A program made the position numbers and the translations under genes. Below the pieces are notes generated by a model. The model ran no database searches. It was not told the origin of the DNA and saw only the letters and a program-made list of their open reading frames with translations. Shown here in pieces: positions 1 to 9,175 of a stretch of 64,000 nt of DNA; the first letter of the stretch is position 1, and each line of letters starts with the position of its first letter. Location of the stretch: positions 12,205 to 76,204 of the forward strand of contig JBCCHB010000078.1 of NCBI GenBank assembly GCA_039028975.1, written 5' to 3'. The DNA is from JAHBNG01 sp039028975. GTDB taxonomy: Bacteria; Chloroflexota; Anaerolineae; Caldilineales; Caldilineaceae.

Positions 1-1
1 G

Positions 2-751
2 TTTCCACTTGACCCCGCAACGCGCGGGTATCACGGCATTGCTGCAGCAATCCGCGTTGAAGATGGCCAGGGGAACCTCTGGATTGTTGGGAACGATATT
101 GATGTGGATCCGCACGGTAGATTCCCTGATTTTTTCCTGGGCATTGGGATCAATACACGTCGCTTGGGCGGCAAGGTTGTTGTGCAGCGAAACCAAACTC
201 GCCATACCTCCCACGGAGGTATCCTGCTTCTGGATACAACAGGATCCGCATTTGTCTATGAGAACGACGTGGATACTGGTTCAGTCTCGGCTCCTTCGAC
301 CTCTACCTATGGGCTGGAAGGAATTGTGGCGGTGGCCCAGCAGTTGCCAACATCTCAGCAAGGCACGGCACACATTCACAACAATCGAATCAAAGTGGGA
401 GGCAGTGAGGCCGGTCTCCACACGCCTCACCAACTGGGTGGCCCTGGCCCCATTGCACTGGGCCTTATGCTCTGTGGTCCTCATATTGCTACCCATAATC
501 ATGTAACCATAGAGAAAGGGTTGGCGGGCGTCTTGCTCTGGACAAACCGAGCTGGATTGGGAGATGCGCGTAATGCTTTGATCGTCCATAACCACTTTCA
601 GGGAGATGCTAAGTACCTCTATAGGGAGGCTGGTCTACGTAAGCAGCCAGAATATAATCAAGCCCTGGATAACCTATTTGTTGTAGGGAAGGAGAAGAAT
701 ATCCAAGAGATGACATTCGGTTCCACTGAGCAGACCGCTACAGCCACCTAA
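2..751 (+). CDS. C-terminal part of a right-handed beta-helix protein (5' partial)
   Basis: The frame is open from base 2 to the stop at 749-751, so the start lies outside the window and about 249 residues are visible. The protein reads as short repeated beta rungs with Asn/His-rich turns (HIHNNRIKVGG, THNHVTIEKG, LIVHNHFQGD), the pattern of parallel beta-helix proteins. No catalytic residues can be named. The last 14 bases overlap the end of the convergent kinase gene. A secreted or surface role is inferred from the fold only. The fold is moderately sure and the function unknown. Confidence 0.7.
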   Translation, partial: FPLDPATRGYHGIAAAIRVEDGQGNLWIVGNDIDVDPHGRFPDFFLGIGINTRRLGGKVVVQRNQTRHTSHGGILLLDTTGSAFVYENDVDTGSVSAPSTSTYGLEGIVAVAQQLPTSQQGTAHIHNNRIKVGGSEAGLHTPHQLGGPGPIALGLMLCGPHIATHNHVTIEKGLAGVLLWTNRAGLGDARNALIVHNHFQGDAKYLYREAGLRKQPEYNQALDNLFVVGKEKNIQEMTFGSTEQTATAT

Positions 752-1838
752 TCGCTGTGCGCGCATGCTCTGCCAACCAATCCACATCCTGTTTGGCTGA
801 CGTTGCGACTGTACGATTGGGGCAGTGGGCTGCATTCCAAGCCAAGAAGCAGATACAACGTACAAAATCAGTTAGCAACCCTAGGTCAAGCTGAGGTTGC
901 CACCAACCATCATCGTAGCGATTGCCTAAACGCTGGGCTAAACTTTGCCGGTAGGATTCGATGGCTGATTCACGCGAGATGGGTAGACAATAATGTTGCT
1001 TGGTGAGATAGCGAGCCAGATCCACAGCCGGAACTGACTGGGTTGCAGCTTGCCAATCCAAGAGAAAGAGCTGATGTTTCGGTGATCTGACCAATCCCAT
1101 ATTATTCACCCACCAGTCGCCGTGAAGCAGAGTCTTAGGATAGCGCTCCATCGCGTGGCAGAGCGGTTGAGGATCCTCTGTTAGCTGATAGACAATGTCG
1201 GCTACATCACTGGCCAAAAGCTCTGGCACCAGATCCCATCCGATGAGATAGCGTTGGGCCACAATGTAGGCCACACTCTCTGGATTGCCGTCGATTTCTC
1301 GCCGAGCGGTACGGTGAGAAAGCATCTGTATAAACTGGTTTAGAGGAATCAGCCCCAGCGGATCGTCTGCAGGAAAGGGCATTTGCCAAAATGCCATATG
1401 TTGGGCAGCCATGGCATCTAACAAAAAGGCATTGTCTTCTTTGGATATGGGCTGTTCATGATTGGGCATGATGGTTGGACTGATATCATGCATGAGAAAA
1501 CCTGCCACTGGCCCATCCCGAAAACAAGCAACTAATGGATGGCGGATTTCAGGAGGTAGCCGATCAACCAATCCCCACTCCATTAGGGCAACCTCCCGAG
1601 CCTTTTGATCATTGGATGCCCGCATGATCCAATCCCACGCCAGCGAAACTTGCTTGATGATATAGCGTGACCCCAAACCCTGATTGGTCTCCACAGCCAG
1701 CATGTGATTGTTTGAGCCTGAAAAGCCCCGGCTTTCAAAAGCAGAGCACTTGACATCGCTAATGGCTTGGCCCGTAAGCTCGCTCAATGTTTTCGGCATG
1801 AGCATCTCATCGATTGAGTGAAAAGTTTGGCAAGGCAT
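738..1838 (-). CDS. Aminoglycoside phosphotransferase-fold kinase
   Basis: This 366-residue protein has the APH/choline kinase fold signature. The catalytic loop is LLHGDWWVNNMGL (HGDxxxxN, catalytic Asp and metal-binding Asn near residues 240-245), followed by the LLDWQAA segment that supplies the DFG-like metal-binding Asp. An upstream RYIIKQV supplies the probable ATP-binding Lys. Substrates of this family range from antibiotics to small alcohols and sugars and cannot be read here. A GGGGGAG ribosome site precedes the ATG. The gene begins 16 bp after the stop of the large SARP-type regulator on the same strand, so the two are probably co-transcribed. Its 3' end overlaps the convergent beta-helix gene. 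Confidence 0.8.
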   Translation of the reverse strand: MPCQTFHSIDEMLMPKTLSELTGQAISDVKCSAFESRGFSGSNNHMLAVETNQGLGSRYIIKQVSLAWDWIMRASNDQKAREVALMEWGLVDRLPPEIRHPLVACFRDGPVAGFLMHDISPTIMPNHEQPISKEDNAFLLDAMAAQHMAFWQMPFPADDPLGLIPLNQFIQMLSHRTARREIDGNPESVAYIVAQRYLIGWDLVPELLASDVADIVYQLTEDPQPLCHAMERYPKTLLHGDWWVNNMGLVRSPKHQLFLLDWQAATQSVPAVDLARYLTKQHYCLPISRESAIESYRQSLAQRLGNRYDDGWWQPQLDLGLLTDFVRCICFLAWNAAHCPNRTVATSAKQDVDWLAEHARTAIRWL

Positions 1839-1854
1839 GGCTCTCCCCCTCTGG

Positions 1855-4800
1855 TTAGGCGTTTGTTTGCGACTCAGTAGTCTGTGACTGAGTCGCCTGT
1901 GACTGAGTAACCTTTGACTCAGTTGTCTGCGACTGGACTGTTTGCAGCTCGATCACCTGAGATCCATTCAGAAAATGTCTCCGTAGCGTTTCATCACTTA
2001 AATTATTGACAATGGAACGGAGCTGCTCGTGGGCCTGATGAAGCAGATCTTGGAACGGACGTCCCTCTAGTTTGTAGACGTTGATTAAGGCCAGCCGACT
2101 CTTCCAGTGCAGTGAACCGTGCTTGAGCTGATCGGCCAGCGCAACAGCTTGCTTCAAGGCGGTAATGGACGGTTCACTGCAGCTCTTCATCATCAAAGCT
2201 TGACCGCGCAGCCAGTGACACTTCAGAATGTTCTTCTTCATGCTTTTGGCCTCGGCTAACGTTTGAGCCTCACTCAGATAATTGAGGGCTTCATCAGGTT
2301 CCTGGCGAGCCAGTGCAAATTCAGCCTGCAGCAGATGATACCGATTGATATAGCGAAAATGGGCAAAAAGGGTTTTGTGGATGGCTTCAAATTCGCCAAG
2401 GTACTCGCTGGTGAGGCCAAGCCGGCCAGCCTGGAGCGCATCGGTTGCCAAATTGAGCAGCGTGTAGTGCTGGGCTTCCAGATTCCGATTGATGTTGTCT
2501 TTAGGGCAGTGCTCCAGGGCCTGCTGATCCCAAAGAAGGGCTTCGGCAGGCGCTCCAAGTTCGCTGAAGAGGTAGCCCATGGTGTTGAGCAGCTTGACCA
2601 TATAGTGCTGTTCCCCAGATTCTTTTGCGTGATCGAGGGCGCTTTGGAGCGTTTTGTGGGCCTGCATATAGTTGCCCAGCTCTATTTGACTTAGGCCAAG
2701 AACCCAACGTGCCCCATTCAACGCCAGTCCATCGCGCGCACTCCTGGCTGCTCGGACGGCTGATGCGGCAATCTCCTCGGCCCTCTGATATTGACCAGTC
2801 CAGATAGCCAAATAGACCTGATTCTGATGAGAGCGGGCCAACAGGCGCGGTGTTTCCGTCTCCAACGCCAGATGTTCTGCCATGGCTAAGTGATTCTGTG
2901 CACTCTCGAGCTGACCCACGACTGCATCAATATGACCTAGATGGTAGTGGGAGGCCGCCAATAATTTCTGATCCCCAAGCTGTTCAGCCAAATGCAAGGC
3001 CATTATGCCACTCTGACGACTCTCATCCAGACGGTCAAGACCTGCCTGAATCGAGCTAAGTTGGGCCAATCCACGGCTCTCTGCCCAAGGATCGCCGCCT
3101 TCCTGGGCCGCTTCGATCATCAGATGAAAGGCCTTCTCTGCCTCGTCCTTGCGATTGAGCAGTAAATAGCTATCGCCCAATCGCTCATAAAGATTTGTCG
3201 TAATGGTCGGCTCAATTTCGGGGGCATTTTTCTGGGCGATATGGATTGCCTGTTCGTAAAACTGATAGGCTGCATATCCATTAAATCGACGACTGGCTAC
3301 ATCACCTGCCTCTCTAGTGTATCGTAAGGCTTTGGCCCAATCGCCGGCTGCATCAAAATGGTAGGCCAGCTTTGTCACATATGCATCTGGGTTTTGGCTC
3401 GATTCTGACCATGTCTCCAAAACAGCCCCAATTTTAGCATGGCGTCGACGACGGATGCGACCAAGCTGTAGATTATAGAGCGTCTCTCGCCACAGCCCGT
3501 GGCTAAATCGATAGCGCTCTTCTCGTTCATCAACTGGGGTGATCACGTTGGATTGGAGCAGAGTGTCTAACGACTCCAAAAGTGGCTCTTCGCCCCAATC
3601 GAGGACGGCTTCAACGAGCGCCAATTCCCATATTTCCCCAGCAATGGACGCAACGGTCAACATGGCTTCTGGACCTTCCCCTAGGTGGGCGATGCGCTGA
3701 GTAATAAGTTGTTGGAGCAGGGCCGGTACAGGTATCTCTTGGATCGGTGGTTGCCATTGACCACGGGAATTTTTGGTCAACGCATCCTGATCAATTAGGT
3801 CATTCAAAAGCTCAACTAAAAAGAGAGGGTTGCCTTCGGAACGTTCATGAACATAGAGGGCCAGTTCATGGCTACACAGCCCCAAACGGCCTTCAACGAC
3901 CCTACTCATCTCCTGAACCGTTAGGGGTGCCAGGCGTACTGATTCAGCCGGGCGATTGCGCCGAATCTGAGGAAGCAGATTATACAAAGAATGGCTTCGT
4001 GAGAGCTCTTCTCCACGGAATGTAACAAGCACCAAAATCGAGCGGTTCTCAATACGACGGGTGACAAAGTCCAGAAGATCCAAGGAATGCGAGTCTGCCC
4101 AATGTACATCGTCTAGAAGGAAGATTAAAGGCTGGCTAGACGCAATCGTGGCCAGGCGATCAGCGATAGACTGCATCAGCTGATACGCATCGGAAGCTGG
4201 CTCTCCTTGCCCAAAAGGGGGAGGCAGAGATGCCTGGATTTGGCCGGGAAATGAGCTGTCAGCAAATAGCTCAGCGAACAACTCGAGCCAAGGCGCAAAA
4301 ACAGGCGCAATGCCGTGTTCATATGAACGGCCAACTGCAAAGTATACTCCTTGGGCGGTGGCCTGCTTCCCAAGTTGTTGTGCCAGCGTTGTTTTGCCAA
4401 TGCCAGCTTCCCCTTCAATCAGAATGAGCGCACCTTCTCCCTGATGTAACCCAACCAACCGTTCTTCCAAGAGCGCCAGCGCATCTTCGCGCCCCACAAA
4501 ATCGGGCGAACGCATGCTGGACAAAAGTGTCATTTGGGAAGGAATAGCAGCTGAATCCAGGCTAGGTGTATCCAGACTAGATTCATCCTGCTCATCTTGG
4601 CCCGGAGAATGCGGCGAGGAATCCGAATCAGGAAAAGCTATTGTCGGCGAACCTGGCTGGGTTGAGACCGACTGAGGTTCTACTGACCATGCTTCGCCAA
4701 ACTCACCAGAACGGATTTGTTCAAGCAGCTTGATAGTAGTTGGGTCTGGCGCAACCCCTAATTCTTCGGCCAGCGCTGCTTGGCAGCGTTCAAATTGACT

Positions 4801-5466
4801 GAGTGCTGCACTGCGCTGCCCATTTTGGGCAAAATAGCCCATCAGTTGGCGATGGCTCTCCTCTCGCCACGGTTCAATCGAGAGGATCTGTTGACAATGC
4901 GCAATGGCCCTGGGTAGATCACCTTGTGCTGCATCATGTTGAGCAAGCGCCTGAAATACCTGTAAGAGGTGCTCTTGGATTTGCGTCCGCTCCATCAAAA
5001 CCCACTGCTCAAACTCGGGGGCATCTTGAATATAAAACCCTTCTAGAAAGTGACCTCGGTAGTTGGCCACCGCAGCCCTCATACGCTCAAAATCAGTAGG
5101 TGGATCGGTATGCTCTTGAACGGGAGTGGGAATCAAGCCACGATCCAGCTCACTCAGATCCATTTCATAGTGACTCTGGCTGTTAAAGGATGCACTCTGT
5201 CTATCAATAATGAGATGGTGGCCAAGAAGCTGGCGCAAATTTGAGAGAGCCTGAGTTAAACTTTTGCGCGCGTACGATTCACCCACATCTGCCCATAGAA
5301 GCCCAGCTAGGGTGCTGCGCAGATGCTTTCGGTTGGTTACAACAAGATAGTAGAGTAGCGCCTGGGCTTTGGTTGAACGAAACCCATCAACAGGCTCTCC
5401 GTTCAACTCGACAGTTGGCGTGCCCAGTAACTGAAGTCGTAAGATGGAATCAGACATGGTTGGCAT
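1855..5466 (-). CDS. SARP/LAL-type regulator: winged helix-BTAD-AAA ATPase-TPR
   Basis: The 1203 residues start with an OmpR/SARP winged helix (about 1-105, with RSTKAQALLYYLV and RKSLTQALSNLRQLL), then a bacterial transcriptional activation domain of TPR-like helices (about 110-255). A low-complexity Ser/Pro linker leads to an AAA/NTPase module with Walker A GEAGIGKTTLAQQL (near 350) and Walker B IFLLDDVHWAD (near 450). The C-terminal half is TPR repeats. It ends in a Gln/Thr/Ser tail built from short DNA repeats. This is the architecture of AfsR/LAL-like activators that bind direct repeats and are gated by nucleotide. The alternative start 9 bases downstream (MSDSIL) is equally possible because neither has a clear ribosome site. 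It is a candidate binder for the 11-bp-spaced CTCAC arrays in this window, which is inference. Confidence 0.9.
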   Translation of the reverse strand: MPTMSDSILRLQLLGTPTVELNGEPVDGFRSTKAQALLYYLVVTNRKHLRSTLAGLLWADVGESYARKSLTQALSNLRQLLGHHLIIDRQSASFNSQSHYEMDLSELDRGLIPTPVQEHTDPPTDFERMRAAVANYRGHFLEGFYIQDAPEFEQWVLMERTQIQEHLLQVFQALAQHDAAQGDLPRAIAHCQQILSIEPWREESHRQLMGYFAQNGQRSAALSQFERCQAALAEELGVAPDPTTIKLLEQIRSGEFGEAWSVEPQSVSTQPGSPTIAFPDSDSSPHSPGQDEQDESSLDTPSLDSAAIPSQMTLLSSMRSPDFVGREDALALLEERLVGLHQGEGALILIEGEAGIGKTTLAQQLGKQATAQGVYFAVGRSYEHGIAPVFAPWLELFAELFADSSFPGQIQASLPPPFGQGEPASDAYQLMQSIADRLATIASSQPLIFLLDDVHWADSHSLDLLDFVTRRIENRSILVLVTFRGEELSRSHSLYNLLPQIRRNRPAESVRLAPLTVQEMSRVVEGRLGLCSHELALYVHERSEGNPLFLVELLNDLIDQDALTKNSRGQWQPPIQEIPVPALLQQLITQRIAHLGEGPEAMLTVASIAGEIWELALVEAVLDWGEEPLLESLDTLLQSNVITPVDEREERYRFSHGLWRETLYNLQLGRIRRRRHAKIGAVLETWSESSQNPDAYVTKLAYHFDAAGDWAKALRYTREAGDVASRRFNGYAAYQFYEQAIHIAQKNAPEIEPTITTNLYERLGDSYLLLNRKDEAEKAFHLMIEAAQEGGDPWAESRGLAQLSSIQAGLDRLDESRQSGIMALHLAEQLGDQKLLAASHYHLGHIDAVVGQLESAQNHLAMAEHLALETETPRLLARSHQNQVYLAIWTGQYQRAEEIAASAVRAARSARDGLALNGARWVLGLSQIELGNYMQAHKTLQSALDHAKESGEQHYMVKLLNTMGYLFSELGAPAEALLWDQQALEHCPKDNINRNLEAQHYTLLNLATDALQAGRLGLTSEYLGEFEAIHKTLFAHFRYINRYHLLQAEFALARQEPDEALNYLSEAQTLAEAKSMKKNILKCHWLRGQALMMKSCSEPSITALKQAVALADQLKHGSLHWKSRLALINVYKLEGRPFQDLLHQAHEQLRSIVNNLSDETLRRHFLNGSQVIELQTVQSQTTESKVTQSQATQSQTTESQTNA

Positions 5467-5776
5467 TCATGGGTACGGCACTTTGGATAGATGAGTAGAT
5501 CCGCAGCCGTGCTGCCTATTGATTATAATCTGCTCTGTGAGCAATGCCAACCACGTCAACGGCCATAAGTCTAAGCGTAAAAAAGCTTTCAGCTAATCAG
5601 CCGTCAGCTAGGTCGGAGCGACCGCTGCGTGAGCAGCCAGAATTTGTCCGTGTTTCGGGGTCGATTTTTATACTTTCCTGTACGCTAAAGAACAATAGCT
5701 GGTAGGTGGCCCCAGAATCGGCGCGCCGTATCTCCGTATTCGGTCACCCGCTACCATCAAATTATCGACCTGGACA
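5467..5776. other. Intergenic leader upstream of the SARP-type gene
   Basis: No gene is supported here. It should contain the promoter of the minus-strand regulator gene, but I cannot single out a convincing -10/-35 pair. It runs directly into the heptamer array. Confidence 0.5.
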
Positions 5777-5944
5777 ACCGACTACCGACAACCGACAACC
5801 GACAACCGACTACCGACTACCGACAACCGACTACCGACAACCGACTACCGACAACCGACTACCGACCACCGACCACCGACTACCGATCACCGACAACCGA
5901 CTACCGACCACCGACAACCGACCACCGACCACCGACCACCGATT
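5777..5944. repeat. 24 tandem copies of heptamer ACCGACN
   Basis: Counting by eye gives 168 bases in an unbroken 7-base register: ACCGAC followed by T, A or C, with two late variants (ACCGATC and the last unit ACCGATT). The array ends inside the stop codon (5944-5946, minus strand) of the adjacent secreted-protein gene. Its translation (PTTDYR/PTTDNR) is periodic with no other protein features, so I treat it as non-coding. A related array built on the same core lies at 34138-34248. Confidence 0.9.
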
Positions 5945-7383
5945 CATTGCACCAGAGGCATATACAGTCGATAGTCCTCCAGCTCTAGCTCTTCCTCCTC
6001 TGGCTCTTCCACCTCTGGTAGGGACAGGCTGATTTCTCTGCTTGTTCCCACATCTACTGAGCAAACCGTGGCTGGGAGTTGAGTGATGCACATCTGATAA
6101 ATAGTGACCCCATCCTGGGTGAAAACGGACTGGTTAAACTCAAGCTCGGGTGAGACAGCCCAACCTACGAACTGAGATTTCTCATCCCCGCTGAAAATAA
6201 GCTCAGGTGAAGTATAGCAGCTTGCGTCACTTATAGATTGGGTGACATCCAGAGTTGTAATGTTTACGTTGACTGTCCCGCAGACCTCATCAGGTACGTC
6301 TGGTAGCGCCACGGTTGGTTCTACTGTTGGCATAGGTGTTTGTGTAGGTGTGGGGGTTGGGGTGCCCTCTTGGCCACTGGGTGGTGGGCAGGACGGCGGT
6401 CGCGTCCCTGATGTGTCAGTACAATCCGGTGTGGGCGTTGGGGTTAAGGTTAGCGTGTCCATGGGCAGGGTAGGTACAATGAGGGCAGTGGGTGTGTTGG
6501 TGGCTGTTTCCACGGGTATTGTAGGAAGTGGTGTAGACGTAGCTGTATTGGTCACTGTTTCCATTGGCACGGTTGGCACTAGAGTCGAGGTTGGTGTCAT
6601 GGTAACTGTTTCTATGGGTACTGTCGGTGCAACTGTAGGTACCGTCGGCGCCGTTGTGAGGGTAGGGGTCATGGTGACCGTCTCCATAGGTACTGTTGGA
6701 ACAACTGTGGCTGTTCCACAATCTGCTGGTGGCGTTCCATTTTCCCCTGAGCAGTCGAGTGTGGGGGTAAGTGTAGGCGTATATGTAGGCGTGAGATGAA
6801 TTGTCCTTGTAATGATCTGCCAGAATCCAACCGAATCGCCTGCCCAAATCCCATACTCATCAAAATCGGGAAAATCGCAGAACTCGTACTCGATAATCAT
6901 GGCTTCTTCGTGGGTAGGAATCTCTGAACCCAGAATCAAACCGCCCACCGGAGTTGTAATGGCTGATGAGCGGCTGATGAAGAGTTCGTCATCTGGCTTC
7001 TGATCCAGATCAAGGATAATTGTTTCCATACACATTCCAGGTCCCATTGGCCCGAATATCGGCAAGAACCCATCCCGCGCCGAGGGGGGCGCGCTGCATT
7101 CTCCTGTGCATTCCCATACTCGTTCAACCGGACCGCTACGTCCACAAGAATAACTAATTTCAGTAGATAGATCGAAATGGAATCCTCCTGCAACTTGCTT
7201 GATGATGAGCGCATCCGATCCAACAGACCGGGTAAAGGTTTGGCCGACGCTTGAGCATTCACCCAAGTAACTGATTTGGGGCAGCTCAGAGGATTGACCA
7301 AAAGCGTCATTCGCCAGAAGAATCGTCAAAAATGTGGTGATTAGCGTCATAACTATCGCTACTAGTAAAAGTACATTTTTCAT
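5944..7383 (-). CDS. Secreted Pro/Thr-repeat protein with C-terminal LYMPLV tail
   Basis: The 479-residue protein starts with a signal peptide (MKNVLLLVAIVMTLITTFLT, ending near ANDAFGQ). A globular domain of about 200 residues follows with several Cys. Then comes a long linker of degenerate 15-20-residue repeats around PTVPMETVTMTPT, a smaller domain with Cys pairs, an acidic stretch (EVEEPEEEELELED) and the end YRLYMPLVQ. The tail matches nine other exported proteins in this window. A GGAG site lies 9 bases before the ATG. The linker resembles Thr-rich cell-wall or O-glycosylated spacers. No enzymatic motif was found, and surface display is inferred. Confidence 0.8.
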   Translation of the reverse strand: MKNVLLLVAIVMTLITTFLTILLANDAFGQSSELPQISYLGECSSVGQTFTRSVGSDALIIKQVAGGFHFDLSTEISYSCGRSGPVERVWECTGECSAPPSARDGFLPIFGPMGPGMCMETIILDLDQKPDDELFISRSSAITTPVGGLILGSEIPTHEEAMIIEYEFCDFPDFDEYGIWAGDSVGFWQIITRTIHLTPTYTPTLTPTLDCSGENGTPPADCGTATVVPTVPMETVTMTPTLTTAPTVPTVAPTVPIETVTMTPTSTLVPTVPMETVTNTATSTPLPTIPVETATNTPTALIVPTLPMDTLTLTPTPTPDCTDTSGTRPPSCPPPSGQEGTPTPTPTQTPMPTVEPTVALPDVPDEVCGTVNVNITTLDVTQSISDASCYTSPELIFSGDEKSQFVGWAVSPELEFNQSVFTQDGVTIYQMCITQLPATVCSVDVGTSREISLSLPEVEEPEEEELELEDYRLYMPLVQ

Positions 7384-7529
7384 CGTTTATCACTCCTATA
7401 AAGATGGCTGGAACAAAAGGAAATACATAGCCGCTAGATCGATTGATCGCAAGACAATCTAATGATCTGACATAAAAATTCTGAATTTGCCTTGTGGCGT
7501 GGAGTGTAATTTTCGTTGGAGAGCAGCCA

Positions 7530-7610
7530 GAACCGATGCAATTTAAAAACAGGTGTTTGGTCTCCCAAGTAAAACTTCGGATAAGCCTGTTTTAAATGAA
7601 CGTAATAGAG
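7530..7610. repeat. Hairpin repeat, family 1 (copy A, divergent)
   Basis: An imperfect inverted repeat pairs ATTTAAAAACAGG with CCTGTTTTAAAT around a loop with GGTCTCCCAAG. The inner ACAGGTGTTTG is shared with the copy at 44172-44253. The outer ends have diverged more than in the other copies. Confidence 0.55.
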
Positions 7611-7672
7611 GGTTTTATAGGAATGAGTTTGGCTCGTGTTACCTTACGGCTAAGGAAAGATGCCTTACGACA

Positions 7673-7732
7673 ATTATAGTATATTTTATAAGGCATTTGT
7701 CTTACATTTTGGTAATGTAAGGTAAATGTAAG
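7673..7732 (-). promoter_or_regulatory. Possible promoter with two 11-bp-spaced CTTAC repeats
   Basis: On the minus strand CTTAC occurs at 7732-7728 and 7721-7717, an exact 11-base step. A perfect TATAAT (7678-7673) begins 39 bases further on. It points at the secreted-protein gene starting at 7383, leaving a leader of about 290 bases. It resembles the CTCAC arrays elsewhere but has only two pentamers, a different base and different spacing, so the link is weak. Confidence 0.35.
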
Positions 7733-7879
7733 TTATGGCGTGGTATGAATGAAGGTTGTTAGAGGTTTATGCAAGATTTTCGTCGAACATTGATTGGCCA
7801 AGTCGCTCAGTAAGTTTTACTTTAAACTGAGCACTAAAAGATTTGGGCTCTTCATCCTTTAGTGGGTGACGGTACAATC

Positions 7880-7949
7880 GGAGGTGCGTCGCAGTGTTCA
7901 AACACAGATTCGCGGACGAAGCTTTTCGTGAACAGAGTGACGCACCTCC
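7880..7949. repeat. Inverted repeat between 7384 and 7985
   Basis: GGAGGTGCGTC (7880-7890) pairs perfectly with GACGCACCTCC (7939-7949). Pairing extends over a partly mismatched inner stem (TGTTCA with TGAACA). It lies about 35 bases beyond the stop of the membrane protein gene at 7985 and could end its transcript, although no T-run follows. The rest of 7384-7984 holds the family 1 copy and the putative promoter; I see no gene. Confidence 0.5.
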
Positions 7950-7984
7950 AGCCCACTCGATGACGAAGAACCAAGGTTTGTTAA

Positions 7985-8437
7985 TCATAAAACTCCCCGA
8001 AGCCAAGGTCGCCACCACGGGATAGCGGTCAGTATCAGCACTGTTGCTAACGTAAAGCAGATGGCCGCCCAGCGAAACTGCCGAGCCGAAGCTTCTGCTT
8101 TGCGCGCACGCGCGCTGCCAATATGGACAATCGTCAAGGCAATAATCATTTGAAGGGGATGCTCTAAGCCAAAGAACCGTAAGTCGCGCACTTGCATTGC
8201 AATGCTAAAATTCTGCCAAGCTGCTTGGGCTATACCTGACGGAATAAAGAAAAGAATGGTGCCCAAAATAAATTGTAGTGAAATAACCCAGGTGAACGCC
8301 AGTGCGGTTAAATCATCAGCCTTCAACCATTCCCGCTTGCGAAGTAACCCCCACCACGCACGAATGAGTCCATAGCACATTACAATAAGCACCAGCCAAC
8401 GGATATAGCTATGTAACATCAGCGTAATACCATACAT
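7985..8437 (-). CDS. Four-helix integral membrane protein
   Basis: The 150 residues contain four hydrophobic segments, near residues 10-28, 43-65, 92-105 and 122-140. Conserved-looking histidines (LHSYIRW, LEHPLQMI, IVHIGSAR) sit at membrane edges, reminiscent of small cytochrome b-like or DUF-type proteins, but no family can be named with confidence. A strong GAGGAG site precedes ATG 8437. It is divergent from the TetR gene, so the regulator may control it. Confidence 0.75.
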   Translation of the reverse strand: MYGITLMLHSYIRWLVLIVMCYGLIRAWWGLLRKREWLKADDLTALAFTWVISLQFILGTILFFIPSGIAQAAWQNFSIAMQVRDLRFFGLEHPLQMIIALTIVHIGSARARKAEASARQFRWAAICFTLATVLILTAIPWWRPWLRGVL

Positions 8438-8602
8438 TTCGTTCTCCTCATGAATCTTTCTCTAAAAGCCTTGAGTCTTGAAGTAAACAAGAGTAGAAAT
8501 GATTGTAGGCTACCTGGGTTGGGAATTCAATGAACAAACTAGTAAAATTGTGCAGAGTGAAACAAATCGAGGACTTTGTCTTGTTGTGGAGAAGAGCTGG
8601 GT

Positions 8603-9175
8603 ATGAAGCAAATCAACCGCCAAACCCATCGAACGCAATCGGCATTGAAAGTGGCTTTCATGCAGCTGCTGCAGGAATCGAATTATGCCTCAATTACTGT
8701 TGGAGACATTGCGAAGCGGGCCAATATGGGGCGTAGCACATTCTATCGCCATTATGAGAGCAAGCCAGACATTCTGCTGAGCTGGCACGAGGATATCTTT
8801 AGAGATCTTGATTTGGGGCACTACACAGCTGAAGCATGGCTTGATGACAATCCACCTTTCCAGCTAACGGCTTTCTTTGAACGAATGGCTGATACGCGGA
8901 TGCCCTTTCATGACTTTGGGAATGATGGTGCCTATATCCTTCGAGAGATCGGCTCGCGCTTTACGCAGCAAATTGAATCGAATCTAGAAAATTCATTCTC
9001 TGGTATAGAAATGGAAATTCCACTTCCGGTTGTAGCCCAAGCGCTTGCTGGTATCTATGTTTGGATATTCCAGTGGTGGATCATGAACAATCCGCCCTAT
9101 AGTTCCAAGCAAATGACGACGTATACCCACCGCATGGTACAAGGAATAATGCTGAGTGCTACGCGCTCTTCATGA
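8603..9175 (+). CDS. TetR family transcriptional regulator
   Basis: I place the start at ATG 8603 (190 residues) because GGAG lies about 12 bases upstream; the frame stays open further upstream without a better signal. Residues 8-58 form the TetR helix-turn-helix (ALKVAFMQLLQESNYASITV, GDIAKRANMGRSTFYRHYESK). The C-terminal two thirds is helical with the aromatic run YVWIFQWWIMNN, typical of the AcrR/DUF-C-TetR ligand domain of Gram-positive and Chloroflexota members. It is divergent from the membrane protein at 7985-8437, the classic arrangement for local repression. Its stop overlaps the convergent transglutaminase gene by 6 bases. Confidence 0.9.
   Translation: MKQINRQTHRTQSALKVAFMQLLQESNYASITVGDIAKRANMGRSTFYRHYESKPDILLSWHEDIFRDLDLGHYTAEAWLDDNPPFQLTAFFERMADTRMPFHDFGNDGAYILREIGSRFTQQIESNLENSFSGIEMEIPLPVVAQALAGIYVWIFQWWIMNNPPYSSKQMTTYTHRMVQGIMLSATRSS

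Noticed and set aside
5706..6032. Plus-strand reading frame with PTTDYR/PTTDNR repeats
   Set aside because: It is the translation of the heptamer array and runs into the opposite secreted-protein gene; no ribosome site.
6242..6799. Gly/Val-rich plus-strand frame
   Set aside because: It is antisense to the Pro/Thr linker of the secreted gene; same effect at 17093, 30136, 34844 and 35069.
7767..8018. Minus-strand frame of 83 codons
   Set aside because: It overlaps the better supported membrane protein gene, has no start signal and spans the inverted repeat.
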